DNA of 64,000 nt from Opisthorchis felineus (lineage: Eukaryota > Platyhelminthes > Trematoda > Opisthorchiida > Opisthorchiidae), in assembly GCA_004794785.1 (NCBI GenBank), contig SJOL01003902.1, positions 154,354-218,353 of the forward strand, in the 5' to 3' direction. The notes beneath the pieces are model-generated. The model was given only the letters and a program-made list of their open reading frames with translations, did not search any database and had not been told where the DNA came from. Of the stretch, positions 1-11,600 are shown in pieces. The translations under genes and the position numbers were made by a program. Position 1 is the stretch's first letter, and every line of letters begins with the position of its first letter.

Positions 1-415
1 AAAAATGAGGCGGCCTGGTGCAGCACATTCAGTTGCCTGGAAACATCACAAACGAGAGATTCAGCTGGGTTCCAGGTGAGTCTCTCGCAAAACCAAATTT
101 GTTTGCAGATGAGTGTATTTCGCCAATTTCGTGCAATTTGGTTTCAAGTAGAACATAAGGCGCCTAACTGATGAGCCCCAAGAAGGGCGAAGCCGGTCGT
201 GGGCTGTCGAATAACTTTCAGCAACCTTATGAGTAGTGCATTACGAATATACATGTATCGCGATATCTCGAATATCGTAGCAACCGGAACATGAGGCGGC
301 CTGGTGCAGCACATTCAGTTGCCTGGAAACATCACAAACGAGTGATTCAGCTGGGTTCCAGGTGAGTCTCTCGCAAAACCAAATTAGTTTGCAAATGAGT
401 GTATTTAGCAAATAA
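1..415 (+). repeat. Tandem dimer of the hammerhead-bearing ~286-bp repeat (family i)
   Basis: The segment beginning ATGAGGCGGCCTGGTGCAGC at 5 recurs at 291, a period of 286. The first unit holds a hammerhead motif (CTGATGAG at 168-175, stem II CCC/GGG) but GAAA has become GAAG, so cleavage is probably lost. The second unit degrades near 405-415. Confidence 0.8.
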
Positions 416-518
416 GTGCTTTCCACCAAGTCGAACGGAATCTTGTTCATTAACTATATAGTAGAGTGGAAGATGTTTGACTAGAGGACATTTTAACTCA
501 GAAAGTGGATCTTGTTAG

Positions 519-1045
519 ATGTGTGTTTTTCTACAAAATCGCCAACCAGGAAGAGTCATAGCAAAACACCTCAAACGAAGACCTCTAAAGCAAACTATAC
601 ACGAGGCAGAACTTAACCTGCTCTACCTCGGTCTTCCTTTCAAAGGTTCCACGGCTAATGTAGTGCTAACCCGGAAACTACAAAAGACATTTTATGCTGC
701 ACGTCTGAATTTAGTTCCCACCGGACATCCCGTCATCAGACTAATTTGCTTGTCGGACCACTTCGGTGTGTGGGGACAGCTATATCGGTCGAACGATGAG
801 GAGACTGTCAACGCGCATATCTGGGCACATAACGTCCGTGCGTCAGAGAGGTCAACCACACAAGGTAAACCGTTCATCCTACTTGATGCTGGAGATACAG
901 TTGACGTTTCAACCGCTTTGAGGCCAATCTTTGAAGCAAAAGTCGAGAAATTAAACTTCTTAAGATCCAAGCTTCTTTCTATCACAGAAACAACTGGCCT
1001 AAACTTTGTGTACAGAAACTTTTCATACAGACCTTGAGTATCATG
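519..1045 (+). mobile_element. Penelope-like element fragment: RT C-terminus and GIY-YIG domain, broken
   Basis: One frame reads LPFKGSTANVVLTRKLQKTF and YAARLNL, the linker that follows the reverse transcriptase of Penelope-like elements. A shift to the next frame at about 770 gives CGDSYIGRTMRRLSTRISGH, a GIY-YIG nuclease motif with the family's spacing. The first frame then resumes with DTVDVSTALRPIFEAK, also family-like. Two frameshifts and a small deletion before the GIY-YIG motif show it is dead. It follows a family (i) hammerhead dimer by about 100 nt, consistent with the repeat being this element's terminal region. Confidence 0.78.
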
Positions 1046-3015
1046 TGGCCGGACAAACATTTGTCAACCTCACGTGACTCGCCACAGTCAAACCAGTCTT
1101 ATCGGTCCTAACTATGGATTATCGACTTTTCCCGGATTGACGCTTACCCACACATTTGATCTATTCTGTCTATTTTATTTAGTGATAACGAAAGGGTCAC
1201 CTTCACTCGAATAATCTCTCTTTCTCCGAAAAAAAAAACGAATAAACGGTACAATAGATCTGAGAATGAGTGAACTCCCAAAAGACCATGAGTAGAAAGA
1301 AGGAGATAGTAACTGTGAGTGACCGAACTAGTCGAAACGCTTAAGATGGACCAGATGATGTTACATTGGAGTCAAGTGAGGAAAGTCTGTGAGAATTCAC
1401 GTTCCTGTGGCCTTCCCCCAGAGATAAATCAGCATAGTAAATTAATTTCTAACTGAAACTTCATCCTGTCAATGAAGCTGATCTAAGCTAAAGAGTTGAG
1501 AAGCACCGTACAGCGGTTTCATGCTTATAGCGAATTTTCAGATTGACGAACTATCAACCACCAATGAAGGTAACAAGTCAATGCGTAACGTCTGTTGAGA
1601 CAGGCATTTTCTCTACAAAGTATCAACAATACCTAAAATCTCTCGCTACGTTAGATCACTGCCTTCCGACACGTGGTTATCTGAACTACTCATTAAGGCT
1701 TCCACTGAAGACAACAGGATTTAGAGAATAGGATTTGTGCTCTGTGTTAAGTGTTGAAACATCACCCAAAGTTTATGCGACCTCCAGCTATGTTCTTATT
1801 AGGAGAACCAGCTCCAAACGTAAGTGGACTACACAACTGCCAATGGAATAACCGTTTTCGTTGAGACAAATTTAATTGGTTGTTCTTCACTTACCCTTGA
1901 CAGATGAGTTCTATTTTTAGTATCACTTTTTGGCCCGCCTAGAACTTTCCACGTGAGCTTTATAAACAGCACGTTTACGGCTGCACATGACACGCCTGTA
2001 CGCGTCAGTAATCAATAGATCAGCTGATTCGCACGTTCATTGGCTTTCAGATTTGGCTAAGCGCATCAGGCTATCAAGCGGCTATCCAGACTCGTGTTCA
2101 CGGTATTAAGAAGGCATTAGGAAAACTGTGGTCCATAACAGTTCTTTACAGACTTTCACGTCGCCTTTTACTGAGTTGGCCGTCATGCCTCATAAACTGT
2201 AATATTACTAAAAGGAACTCAAAGTAAGCCTATCGGATGGCGTCAAAAGATCGGGTCCATTTAGATGATGAAACGTCCTTTGGCCTTCGTTTTGGAGTCA
2301 ACCATCGACCGATTAATCAATGATTATTCCAGGGACCACAGACGGAAAACCAGAATACGAATTCATCCTAGCTTTTTAAAGCGATTCACAAGCCCAGATA
2401 TTTGGGCTTATTTACCTTATAGGATGCAAGGAATCTAGGCGTCAGAATGACATCCATACAACTGAAGAAAGTCTCATGTTCTAAGTCTGAGGTTATGCTC
2501 AGAACCAGGTCCTACAGGCTTCAACTTGTCCAATATGAATTCGCCACGTGACCGCTACAAGGCGGGGATATATCACTGGTTCATGAAGCTTATGCCGTGA
2601 ACAACTTGGGTCAATAAAACCACTAACGAAGCATTCCCAAATCATTGTCACTTTGCATCAAAACTGGTTTCACGCATCTGCCAACTGTTCAAACAAGTTT
2701 TATGAAAGTTAGGTGACGAACTTGTGTAGAGGATGGAGGTGTCGCCAAGACGGGCGGAGGATAACCTGGTTGTCTACTGTCCAACCGGACATCAATGATA
2801 CTGACCTACAGTCCGTCTACGATGCACATCAATCCAGATTCGCCAGGCCTTGCAGGCTCTGGTATGTGGTACTCATGCATTCTAACCAAGACAAATCAAT
2901 AAATAACTGAGCTTTGTGGTAGTGTGAGGAGATCTGGTCATTTTTCTCCTCATACTACTATCAACCTGTGAGTGACTCAGAGGACGAATAATTTCATAAG
3001 ATGTTTGGAACTTCA
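1046..3015. other. Gene-poor stretch, nothing recognised
   Basis: Short open frames only, without recognisable motifs or convincing paired splice sites. A phase-0 donor at 1801 follows a ten-codon ATG frame, but it is too short to be a signal-peptide exon. Confidence 0.5.
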
Positions 3016-3019
3016 ATCT

Positions 3020-3285
3020 GACAAGTCGTCATTCGAGGAGCCAGGCTATATGTGATCACGTGATGTGGATTCTGTGACTTAGGGGTGAGTGGTGCTATGT
3101 CCTGCCTAAGTGAGAACCAATCACACTGCTGATCAGCCACTCGTGACCAAACGTCTAAGTGTTCAATCATTGACCGGAAGGTCGCGGGTTCTGAACTCTT
3201 TCATGAGATGCCCACTACTGATTACAAGTACGAAACAGCTGCAGAGTGCTTCCAGCATAGATTGATTCCCCTTACAGGATGAAAT
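3020..3285 (+). repeat. tRNA-derived SINE with eroded hammerhead (family ii)
   Basis: Contains the family's B-box-like GGTCGCGGGTTCTGAAC, followed by the shared tail with GAAACAGCTG and GTGCTTC. The ribozyme core is damaged (CTGATTACA instead of CTGATGA). Confidence 0.65.
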
Positions 3286-4087
3286 CTTATTCGAAAATAC
3301 ACAACCGCCTAGCAGCGTGACTAGACAAATTTACAAGTGGCGGAATTTCTTAACTAGTCTGAAGGAATAATAATGAGAACAATGAGTTCAGCTTAGAAGG
3401 ACCAATTTCAGTGGGAAACCTCAAGTAAAGGTCGCGATTTACACGCCGCATTGCTGGTCCTAGGGCATAAATTGCTAGTCGCTCACTCTTTGCGGAAGTG
3501 GTTTCACCCTCAAAGAACCCCCTTCGGTTACTTGAGCCAAGTTTTCATCAGTGCTCCCGGGGGCTTTTAATCCTAATATCGTTTGCGGGGAAAAAGATAT
3601 GAATCGTGATTGGCCAAAGTTTCTTGTATTACTCGTCTGAACTGTCGGGAAATCTCTTCCCTCATTCTCGAATGAAAGTGAATGTTTCTGAGACCACACC
3701 AGACTACCTGAAGGCAGACTATCTGCCGATTGTGTCCACATGAAGATTGTTTTCTTGTGCGTATCTGAAGGAAATTTGGTAATACACTCGGTCTGTTTAA
3801 CTAAAGCCGTAGTGCCACACCCACCGACAAGCATCTTCTAGGTTGGGCATATCAACCCGGGCCAAAATAGGTATCAATATACCGCCTCAAGCCAGGCCAC
3901 CATGCGATTCCTTGTTCCCTACATTTGCAATTTTTCTTACAGAAATGGAAAAGTATATCGAAAATCTTGAAAATAAACCGTACCTTACCACATTATCGGA
4001 AGACACCGACTTTCAGACAGCATTGTAGAGACTAAGGGCTATATTTTTACAAAGTGATAGTTTGGTCTAAATGTATCCAATTGATAT

Positions 4088-4405
4088 TTCGTCCTGTCAG
4101 TGCAGCCAGTCTATGCTGAAAAAGCCAAGAAGTACGGTACAGATGCTTCATCCGCATTCGAAATTACCAGCAGTGCGTATCTCGCGAAACTCCAGCAGGA
4201 AGTCACGAACCCGCGACCTTCTCCCCAGTTGTTAAGCAATTAGCCGTCGAGCCACCAGCGGCTGAACGGAACTGTAATTAGCTCGCACTCAGACAGGATA
4301 TATCTCCTCTCATCCTTCACTCACAAAGATCTCATCACCTGGTCAACTAGACGGTCGTTAGTTTGTTCGCTGAGAAGTCATCACTCGAGGAGCCTGTCGG
4401 TACAG
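4088..4405 (-). repeat. tRNA-derived SINE with eroded hammerhead (family ii)
   Basis: Minus-strand copy. The reverse complement reads CGCACTGCTG, then GGATGAAGC, with a B-box-like GGTCGCGGGTTCGTGAC upstream. Core positions are mutated. Confidence 0.7.
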
Positions 4406-4599
4406 ATTCTACACAGAGTAGGGTTGATCCAAATGTGTTTTCTTCCAAGTACTGCCCTGACTGAGCGCACAGTTGGTACGATAATGGAGGATGTCTACCA
4501 CCAGTGAGGCGTTATAGTGATGGGTGGATCTGCCAGCTGGTCATGGCTGTTTGATTTTCCGGTTGAGGAAAGGTTTTGTAGATACAAATTTCGGACTAT

Positions 4600-4750
4600 A
4601 ATCCCAGATTAGCATGCAATTTGGGTTCAAGTAGAATATAAGGTTGACGGAAACTCGGGGCTGCACCTGCCTGATGAGCCCCAAGAAGGGCGAAACAGGT
4701 CGTGGGCTGTCAAAGAGTTTTCAGCAACCTTGTGAGTAGTGTATTACGTG
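4600..4750 (+). repeat. Family (i) repeat with best-preserved plus-strand hammerhead
   Basis: CTGATGAG at 4671-4678, stem II GCCC/GGGC around loop CAAGAA, CGAAAC at 4691-4696, and GTC at 4699-4701 as predicted cleavage site. Stem III is only about 2 bp. Stem I pairs CCTGC before the core with GTGGG after the site, and further out GGTTG..GAAACTC with GAGTTTT..CAACC. All invariant core bases are present. Confidence 0.82.
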
Positions 4751-4759
4751 TATATAATC

Positions 4760-6500
4760 CGAGATCTTTGGACACAAGTTTGCTCGTGTCCAGAAGGAAC
4801 AACTGACAACTGGTGTATTCCGCCACTCCCAGTTATTTTCTACTTCTTGAATCTGGTCCACTTGAGTAATGACGAAACGGGTAGTAATTCCTGCATCGTT
4901 TGGGCACTACGGACTATTTGAACTGGGCAGGCAGCCTTTCTGTCACTGCGTTTCTCAGTGCTTATGCCACCGAGCCACCGATGACACTTTGCTTTAAGGC
5001 AGTAAACTTAAAACACAGAATTATGGGTGTTTTCTAGGCTTTCGTTTGTTAATCTTTCGGTCTCGATACAAAGTTAGTTCATCCCACGTTCCTAAAGCTC
5101 GTCGCCAGTGGTAATCGATAGTTACACCACGTCTTGAAGTTCGGTTACGTGGCATGTCAGTTATCTCTGCTCTAGCTGAGTGGGTGAACATATTTTAACC
5201 TAGCGGACTTTTGACGCACAGCCCAGTCGCACCTAGCCAAAACGAAGTCAAGCTCTCCAAAAATATTTATGCCAGAACAAGAAGAGGATAAAATTCCGAA
5301 CGAAAAGAAACCTCCGAAATGAAGTCACTGCCTGGAAGAATCGGTGGTTTTGCACATACGAAATTAATCTTCATGTAAGTCCAAGGTTAACCGACTGTTT
5401 GTAAACCAGATTATTAGACGTAGTGAAGGATGTTAACTGTAGGGCATGCTCATCGATCGAAACCAGTACCAGTTTGCTGCATCTCATCCAGTGAAATGAG
5501 TGAGTGTGTTGATTAGATCTTCACGGACAAAAAAATGTGAATCCCAATAAACCAAATTGTGCAAGTATCTGAAAAACACGCGTTCAATCTAACTGTGCTA
5601 ATGATCGAATGGTGTGCTAGACAAGATGTGTCCTAATTAGCAGCAGCGTTGAACACACGTATTAAAAACTTACTCGGCTGGTTAGGAAACACGGATGAAC
5701 TGGAGCTGATAAAACCTTCGGCCTTGAAGGTCATCAGCAGACGCGAGGGGGGTAGTGAAATGGTCTCATTAACTAATTGGCAAAATAATTATCCATTACC
5801 TTATATAACTTGGTTTCTTTTTAACCAGTTTATTCCTGAGTACTTCTTGGGAGATGTTCGCAAGACCAGTTTGGTCGATGTTTTGGTTCATACCGCTGTT
5901 ACTTATGTCATGTGGGAAACACAAGCTAGTAAGTTGCCATTTCACCTTAAAACCTACTCTGCAACATTTGGGTTGCTTTCAGAATGTATATATGAAAAGT
6001 TGATACAATAGACTGGATGTCAAGGGAAAAAAACAAGTTTTTAGGTTTGTTGCTTGACCAGCTTCTGAGTATAACGTGAAGCCTAATCTGGGATGGGGGG
6101 CGGGTGCGAAACGCCCATAAGGCCACCTTCTGTAGGAGGTGCAAACATATTCTAGGTTGATTAGTGCATGTTCATGCTCTAAACAGTAACCTGTCGTCAT
6201 TGCTCTTCACCGTATAACTAGGAGGCAGGCACCTTGAATTTGATAATATGAAAAAAGCACCATGTCTTCAGATTGAGCTGATATTAACCTGAACAAGTTC
6301 AGTCGTGTATACAGGGTATTGTTAGAGTATTGGACATTCTGGCGCCGTCAATCTTACTAGTTAGCACCATCTGTTACTTTGTCATTGCCCAACTCACCAA
6401 AGGACTACCATACCATCCCAGTTTGTCGAAAGACTGTTGCGCCTTTCCAAAACAACCTGACTCACTGGCTAGGCTAACGTTCGTAAATTCAAATTCACAT
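4760..6500. other. Gene-poor stretch, nothing recognised
   Basis: The longest open frame (5649-6011, 120 codons, non-ATG start) has no recognisable motif and no homologue among the window's exons. A hydrophobic frame at 6330 lacks an ATG. No repeats beyond short AT-rich tracts. Confidence 0.4.
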
Positions 6501-6504
6501 AAGG

Positions 6505-6960
6505 GAAAGTGCTCACGAGACTGATGAAAACTCTTCAACTGCCCACGACCGGTTTCACCTATCTTGGGGTTCATCAGGTAGGCACAGTCTCTGAGTTTCC
6601 GTCAATCTTATGTTCTACTGGAACTCAAATCGGACTGATTTCGCCAAATGCACTCATTTGCGTATCAATTTGGTCTTCAAGGGAAAGTCACCTGAATCTC
6701 TGTTTTGCGATATTCTTCAAGTGAATGTGCTGCACAAAAACCGCCTCATGTTTCAGTTGGTGCGATATATGAGATTTCGCAGTATATTTTCATGAAGGAA
6801 ATCACTTTCAAGGTTGCTGAAAACCCTCCGACAGCCCTCGATCCGCTTCGTCCGGTTTCACATGTTCCTAAGCCGGTGCTTCACCCAGTTTCAAACTTGA
6901 ATGGTGGCTTATCGCACATCAGTATCCGGTTGAACCAAAGGATTCATCTACCGTTCGTTC
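6505..6960 (-). repeat. Family (i) tandem dimer with intact minus-strand hammerhead
   Basis: Two units about 290 bp apart. The minus strand of 6541-6583 reads CTGATGA, a stem II closed by an A-U pair instead of the usual G-C, GAAAC, and GTC at the predicted site. Stem I GCCTAC/GTGGGC pairs over six positions (one wobble). The second unit's ribozyme region (about 6819-6890) is eroded. Confidence 0.8.
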
Positions 6961-6964
6961 ATTT

Positions 6965-8548
6965 GGTATGGTCTACTACCGGCTGAATCCAATTCACTGA
7001 GACGTAAACTCACGAGGTGAGAGTTCGACACATATTTCGACGTTACACAAGTGTGGCCGTTAAATCAGGGTGTCGTATAAGCCGAATGAACTCCAGGCTT
7101 AATTTATCAACTTCTACGGGATAATAGGCTAGAAAAAATGCATCCGTTCTACTGGGTAATCAAAGGCGGACCACTTTGCCTCAAACGGCAGAAAAGATGT
7201 CAACAACTAATTGAGTCTGCATTGAGAGGAAAGCCACGAGCGAAGTGATCAACAGTGTGGTTCATTTCGCCTACATGTGAAGGATGCTTTAGACTGCGGA
7301 ACATTGGAATACCTCTTAGTGAAGCAGTCCGTGAGTGGTGGAGCCTGTTAGGTTTAAGGCCCTCACGAGCTTAGAATGATTTGTTGGCACCCGGTAAGAT
7401 TATCTGGACGAGTCCGCCGGATTGATCTGGTGTTTGGTATCGATCAGCTGAGATGCGATCACACTGGTCACGTGCCTTGTCATTCCCCTTCTCAAGCAGC
7501 TTAGTTTGTGCCCACGAATCCTTTCACATAGTTTGCTGATCCATCAGGTGGCAAGCAGTTTATGTATCACCTACCGGGAATCTATTCTGAGGCTGATACT
7601 GAACTGTGGACTAGTGCTGAAGTGCACCCTCAGTTAGGCAGAGGTCAGAGGACGGATCAACGTTTCTGAAGCGATGTTACCTCCAAAAGGAAGGCGGACT
7701 TCTGGAGGCGTATAATTTGGTTTTTGATAAACTGTTGTGGATACCCGTTTTCATCAGGAACTTATGAATAGGCTGCATTTTGGCATCAAGCCTGTCACCG
7801 GTAGAGATAATGCAGTTTATTTTTCGGAAGCATGCTCCTTTGCAGGATCCTCATTCTGAATAAAATTAGGCACGGTCCTGAAAATCGGAGGGCATGATTC
7901 ACGGGTACTGTCATGACGTCATACTTCCTTGGAGTTTGAAAAGGCATGTCTCAGTAAGTATCGATAGTCTTACTGCTGAGTGTAGCCATAGAAATGATCG
8001 GCATACGCTCAGCGCAACAGTCTTGACAAAATAGGCCAGGATACTGAGTGCGGTTACATAATAAATGCCAAATTGAAGTAGCGTTATTCGTAAATCCCTT
8101 TATATATATATATTCACTTTTCCAGGCGTTCTTCGGGGTAACTGGCAAGCCCAGAATATAGCACAAGTGCCGGTGTTCGCCGGTGGGATAGTGGTAACAT
8201 GCCCTCCCCCCTCCCCAAGCTCGCTTGATGTCCGAACTTGAAACCCCGCTCTGGCCAGGAATACACACAGCCTTGCACTGTAGTAAAAAGAAAATCCCAG
8301 TTTAACGCTTTTCAGCTTTTGGTTGAACAAAACAGAACGGCTACATCAGGACGGAATGTCCAAACAACAGCAACGTGAATACGTACATTCGCGTAGCTAA
8401 ATTATAGTTTTTTTTATCCTGGTAATTTTTGTTTTATACGAAAGAAATAATATGAACAAATGGTAGAAAAAACCTAATTTTGAGGATTGTTCAGTCATTC
8501 GCCTACCGATATACCATATATGTATTCCTTTTTTACTGTATGTTTCAG
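6965..8548. other. Stretch upstream of PLA2-A micro-exon 1
   Basis: The first exon of PLA2-A could lie here or further 5', but I found no ATG plus hydrophobic frame ending in a phase-0 donor. There is a short TA run at 8101-8110. No other element recognised. Confidence 0.4.
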
Positions 8549-8611
8549 GTCGAATCACTTGAACAGTCCGCCGTTGAAGAAAAGGCACCGGTGAACGCTA
8601 CAGCCCAAGAG
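8549..8611 (+). CDS. PLA2-A micro-exon 1 (63 nt, phase 0-0)
   Basis: Acceptor TGTTTCAG ends at 8548 after a T-rich tract and donor GTGAGT starts at 8612. The 21 codons begin VESLEQSAVEEK and include an N-A-T glycosylation sequon. Composition is acidic and low in hydrophobics, as expected of a disordered linker. The frame upstream reaches only one ATG, four codons before the exon body, which gives no signal peptide, so an earlier exon is expected. Confidence 0.65.
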
Positions 8612-11600
8612 GTGAGTAGTTTCATGTGTCCAAATTATAGAAGCTGTCGATCCAGGCAAGCCAAAATTCACCTGGATAGAAATTTTCAGCGCTTTACATT
8701 ACAGCGGGGCTGAAAAGCACGAAGAAACATGGAGAAAGGGAGTGGCGTGCAAAACTTCATTGTCATATACGGATATGTCTAATGCTGTGTACAGTTCAAC
8801 TAGCTGGAGGCCGTGATCTCAGAGTAGCGTGTTAACCAGTCCTCGGTCTAGACAGAAGACAGTGGGGTTGTTGGATGGTTCTGGTATAGAAAAGATGAGT
8901 CTGAATGTTACCCAAGTGTTGGACGAAAAGGTGTGGACGGTAGTGGATTCTCAGGAAGAGTCTGTGAAAAGGTTCACCGAGTCTGATTACTGCAAGACTG
9001 ACAAGTGCGCCCCTTGATCTCCGGTTGCATCTGGAAACTTATTTCCAGGACTGAGGAGTATAGTGAGAGGGCAGTAAAACCAATTTGGGGGAACACATGA
9101 AGTGTAAGACTGCAAGATGAGTTTGCGGAGTTTGACTGTGTAAAATACCAATACATGAACTTTAGTGAAGGACCATCCGGGTTTACCTCCGATGTTTAGT
9201 TCCATGCATTCGCCATACAGGGTCTTGGGAAATACATCCCAGTAGCTGAACAAGTCACTGTATAGCCTTCTCTGGGTGAGTGAAAGTTCCATATCCTGAT
9301 ACTTCAGGACAATGAGTGACAATGGGCGCTTCTGAAACCACCCCGTGAGTGTCCAGCCCGTAGATTCACATAACCATTGTTGACTGGCTCTACGAGTGGC
9401 GTTGTATCCTGTCTGAGTGAACATTAACCACGTTGCTCATCGCTCATCGGTTAAGTGTGCAAACTAACAACCAGAAGATCGTTATTTCTAATCTCCGTGG
9501 CGTTTCGTGAGATGCGTACTGCTGGTGATTCTCATTTCAGATGAAACAGCTATTCATTTCTACTCGGCTTTTCAGCACAGATAAGCTCTCCACGTATAGG
9601 GTGAAAACTTCCTTTTTTCGACCCGGTTACGGCTGTTGTACTCTAAATGTGTCAACTAACAATGGACCCAATGGGGATCCCATCGCACCCCCGTCATTTT
9701 TATTTGCACATTCTCAGCACAAAAAAGTGTTTTCAGGCCTCCACCAGACATACGCCCATACACCTCAACGTGAACATCGAGGTGGTTCAGTTAATCAATG
9801 TGCTCTCCGGGCGCCACACTCGTGAAGAACGATGCAATACCCAGAGACATTCTCGTATCGATAAACTTTAGCGAGTTGGTTTCGTTAACAAAACGCAAAG
9901 TGCCGTTCAAACTTTATTGGGTCAGCTCCCCCAAAACTGTCTTTGCGTAATATCTTTGACTAGGACTAAGGAGCTTTTGAAATGGTGCTGCTGCATAGCA
10001 ACGCCAGATCCAGTTCACTTGCACGCGTCTTCAGTAGCAAGGAATGGGATAAACTGTTTGAATATTCGAAATTGTCTGTACGCGAACGAAGAAACCCTAC
10101 AGTTGAATTCGACTCACATAGACTGGCACTAAAGTCAATGTCTTGTTGATCTGTTTCACAAACACCACGTCTGTAGTCCGTTTGGGTAAATTCTCGGATT
10201 AGACATTGGTATCGAATGTCAAGCTAATCGAGTCAACGACTGGTTCACTCGACCCCAAAGTTAGGCACCTACTACAAGTTATTCAGTAACGTTAAGGCTA
10301 CCTATAACTTTCACGTGAATACACCGCTGTTGATTACACTAAACATAGAATAGAAGTGACCAAAGGATAGCATGGTATTGATCTGTTATTGATTTGTCTT
10401 CCGTTTGCTTACAAGACGTTTGTCAGTGATCAGCTTCCCTTTTTCCAGCTATACCGTTTCTCAGAAATATCAGACGGCTATGTTTTCGTTCGTGTTCTCT
10501 TTGGGCCAGTTTCGGATTTCGCTACGCCGCATATTTTCAGTCTGTAGCTTAATTAGATACCGTTAATTTCGCTCTCCTACTCTAAGTGTGTTCTTTGCAA
10601 ATAAATGACTCTGGCTCAGTATGAGCCGTTGAGCTGTTGAACCTACTGACCGGAAGGTTCGTGATTCGAGCCCAACCTCAGTGTCTCGACACCTTTTCTC
10701 TGAGCGTGGGCAACCTGGCAGTATCTTAACCCTGGTGCTTACTTCGAGTGGCATGGCATCTCAGCACGGAAAGTCCATTACGGCTGAACGACAACAGTAT
10801 GAGTCTTTAGACATAATGATACATTTGCTGAAATATTTACCCACCAGACTCAAGTCTTGACGAAATTCCTGGCTGTAACTAACGGTCCGTTCACGTAACT
10901 GTGACGCTTCAAACATTGGAACATTGCATGATTTTAAGCACTCTGATCTTGTGTCAAAATCTTGTCACATTTGCTATCAGGTTCCGGGCCAAGGATCAGC
11001 CGCTGTTAGTAACGAAGATGGAAACAGCTTGGCACAACAAACTGTGAGTCTGTGTGTCTTAAAAATGATCCATTTTACAACTAAGACACCCACAAATGGG
11101 CTTGTCTCCCATGAGTGAGGTTGAAAATATCCTATTTGTTGATGAATGTCGCGGTAGGGGAACACAGCGTCCGCTTTATCCTGTTCTGTTAACAATTGTA
11201 TCACAAACGAGAACGGGTCCATTTGTCAATCCAAAGTTGATCTCAGATCTTTGATTCTGGCGAGACTGAGACTCCATGTGTAGAGATGCAAAGTCATCCT
11301 TAGCTGTGTTACGGTTTGGATAATGCAGCGGGCAATCAATAATATGCTCGGACTGTGACGATACTCTATCCCCAGCTATGTTGCCTGATCCCGACTCCCA
11401 GTACGGCGGAATAGTAAGAAGACGAAAACCTTGGACACAACTTTATTGCTCCGAACAACAGGTGATATCTGGAAAAGAGACACTATATATATATCCTCCG
11501 TTTGAGCTTGAAAAATGTCGAAAATTCCTCAGCACACATAAAGCTACACAGTTCTTGGGGATATTGATATCCCCAACAGCTGCAGCCACTTCTCGGCGCC

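Larger units (their letters stand above)
8612..10980 (+). other. PLA2-A intron 1
   Basis: About 8750-9430 holds open frames on both strands without recognisable motifs, possibly an old repeat. 9435-9610 is a family (ii) SINE and 10600-10790 a family (iii) SINE, both listed separately. Nothing else seen. Confidence 0.5.

Noticed and set aside
1771..1800. Short ATG frame ending at a phase-0 GTAAGT donor, as PLA2-A exon 1
   Set aside because: Only about ten to fifteen codons and not hydrophobic enough for a signal peptide; no support linking it to the gene.
5649..6011. 120-codon open frame
   Set aside because: Non-ATG start, no motif, no splice context; consistent with chance.
6330..6524. Hydrophobic frame that could be the PLA2-A signal peptide
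   Set aside because: No ATG, no phase-0 donor, and a poor upstream acceptor.
8480..8548. Read-through of micro-exon 1 into a hydrophobic 5' extension
   Set aside because: The only in-frame ATG is just before the exon, so no signal peptide would be made; the sequence looks like the pyrimidine-rich intron end.
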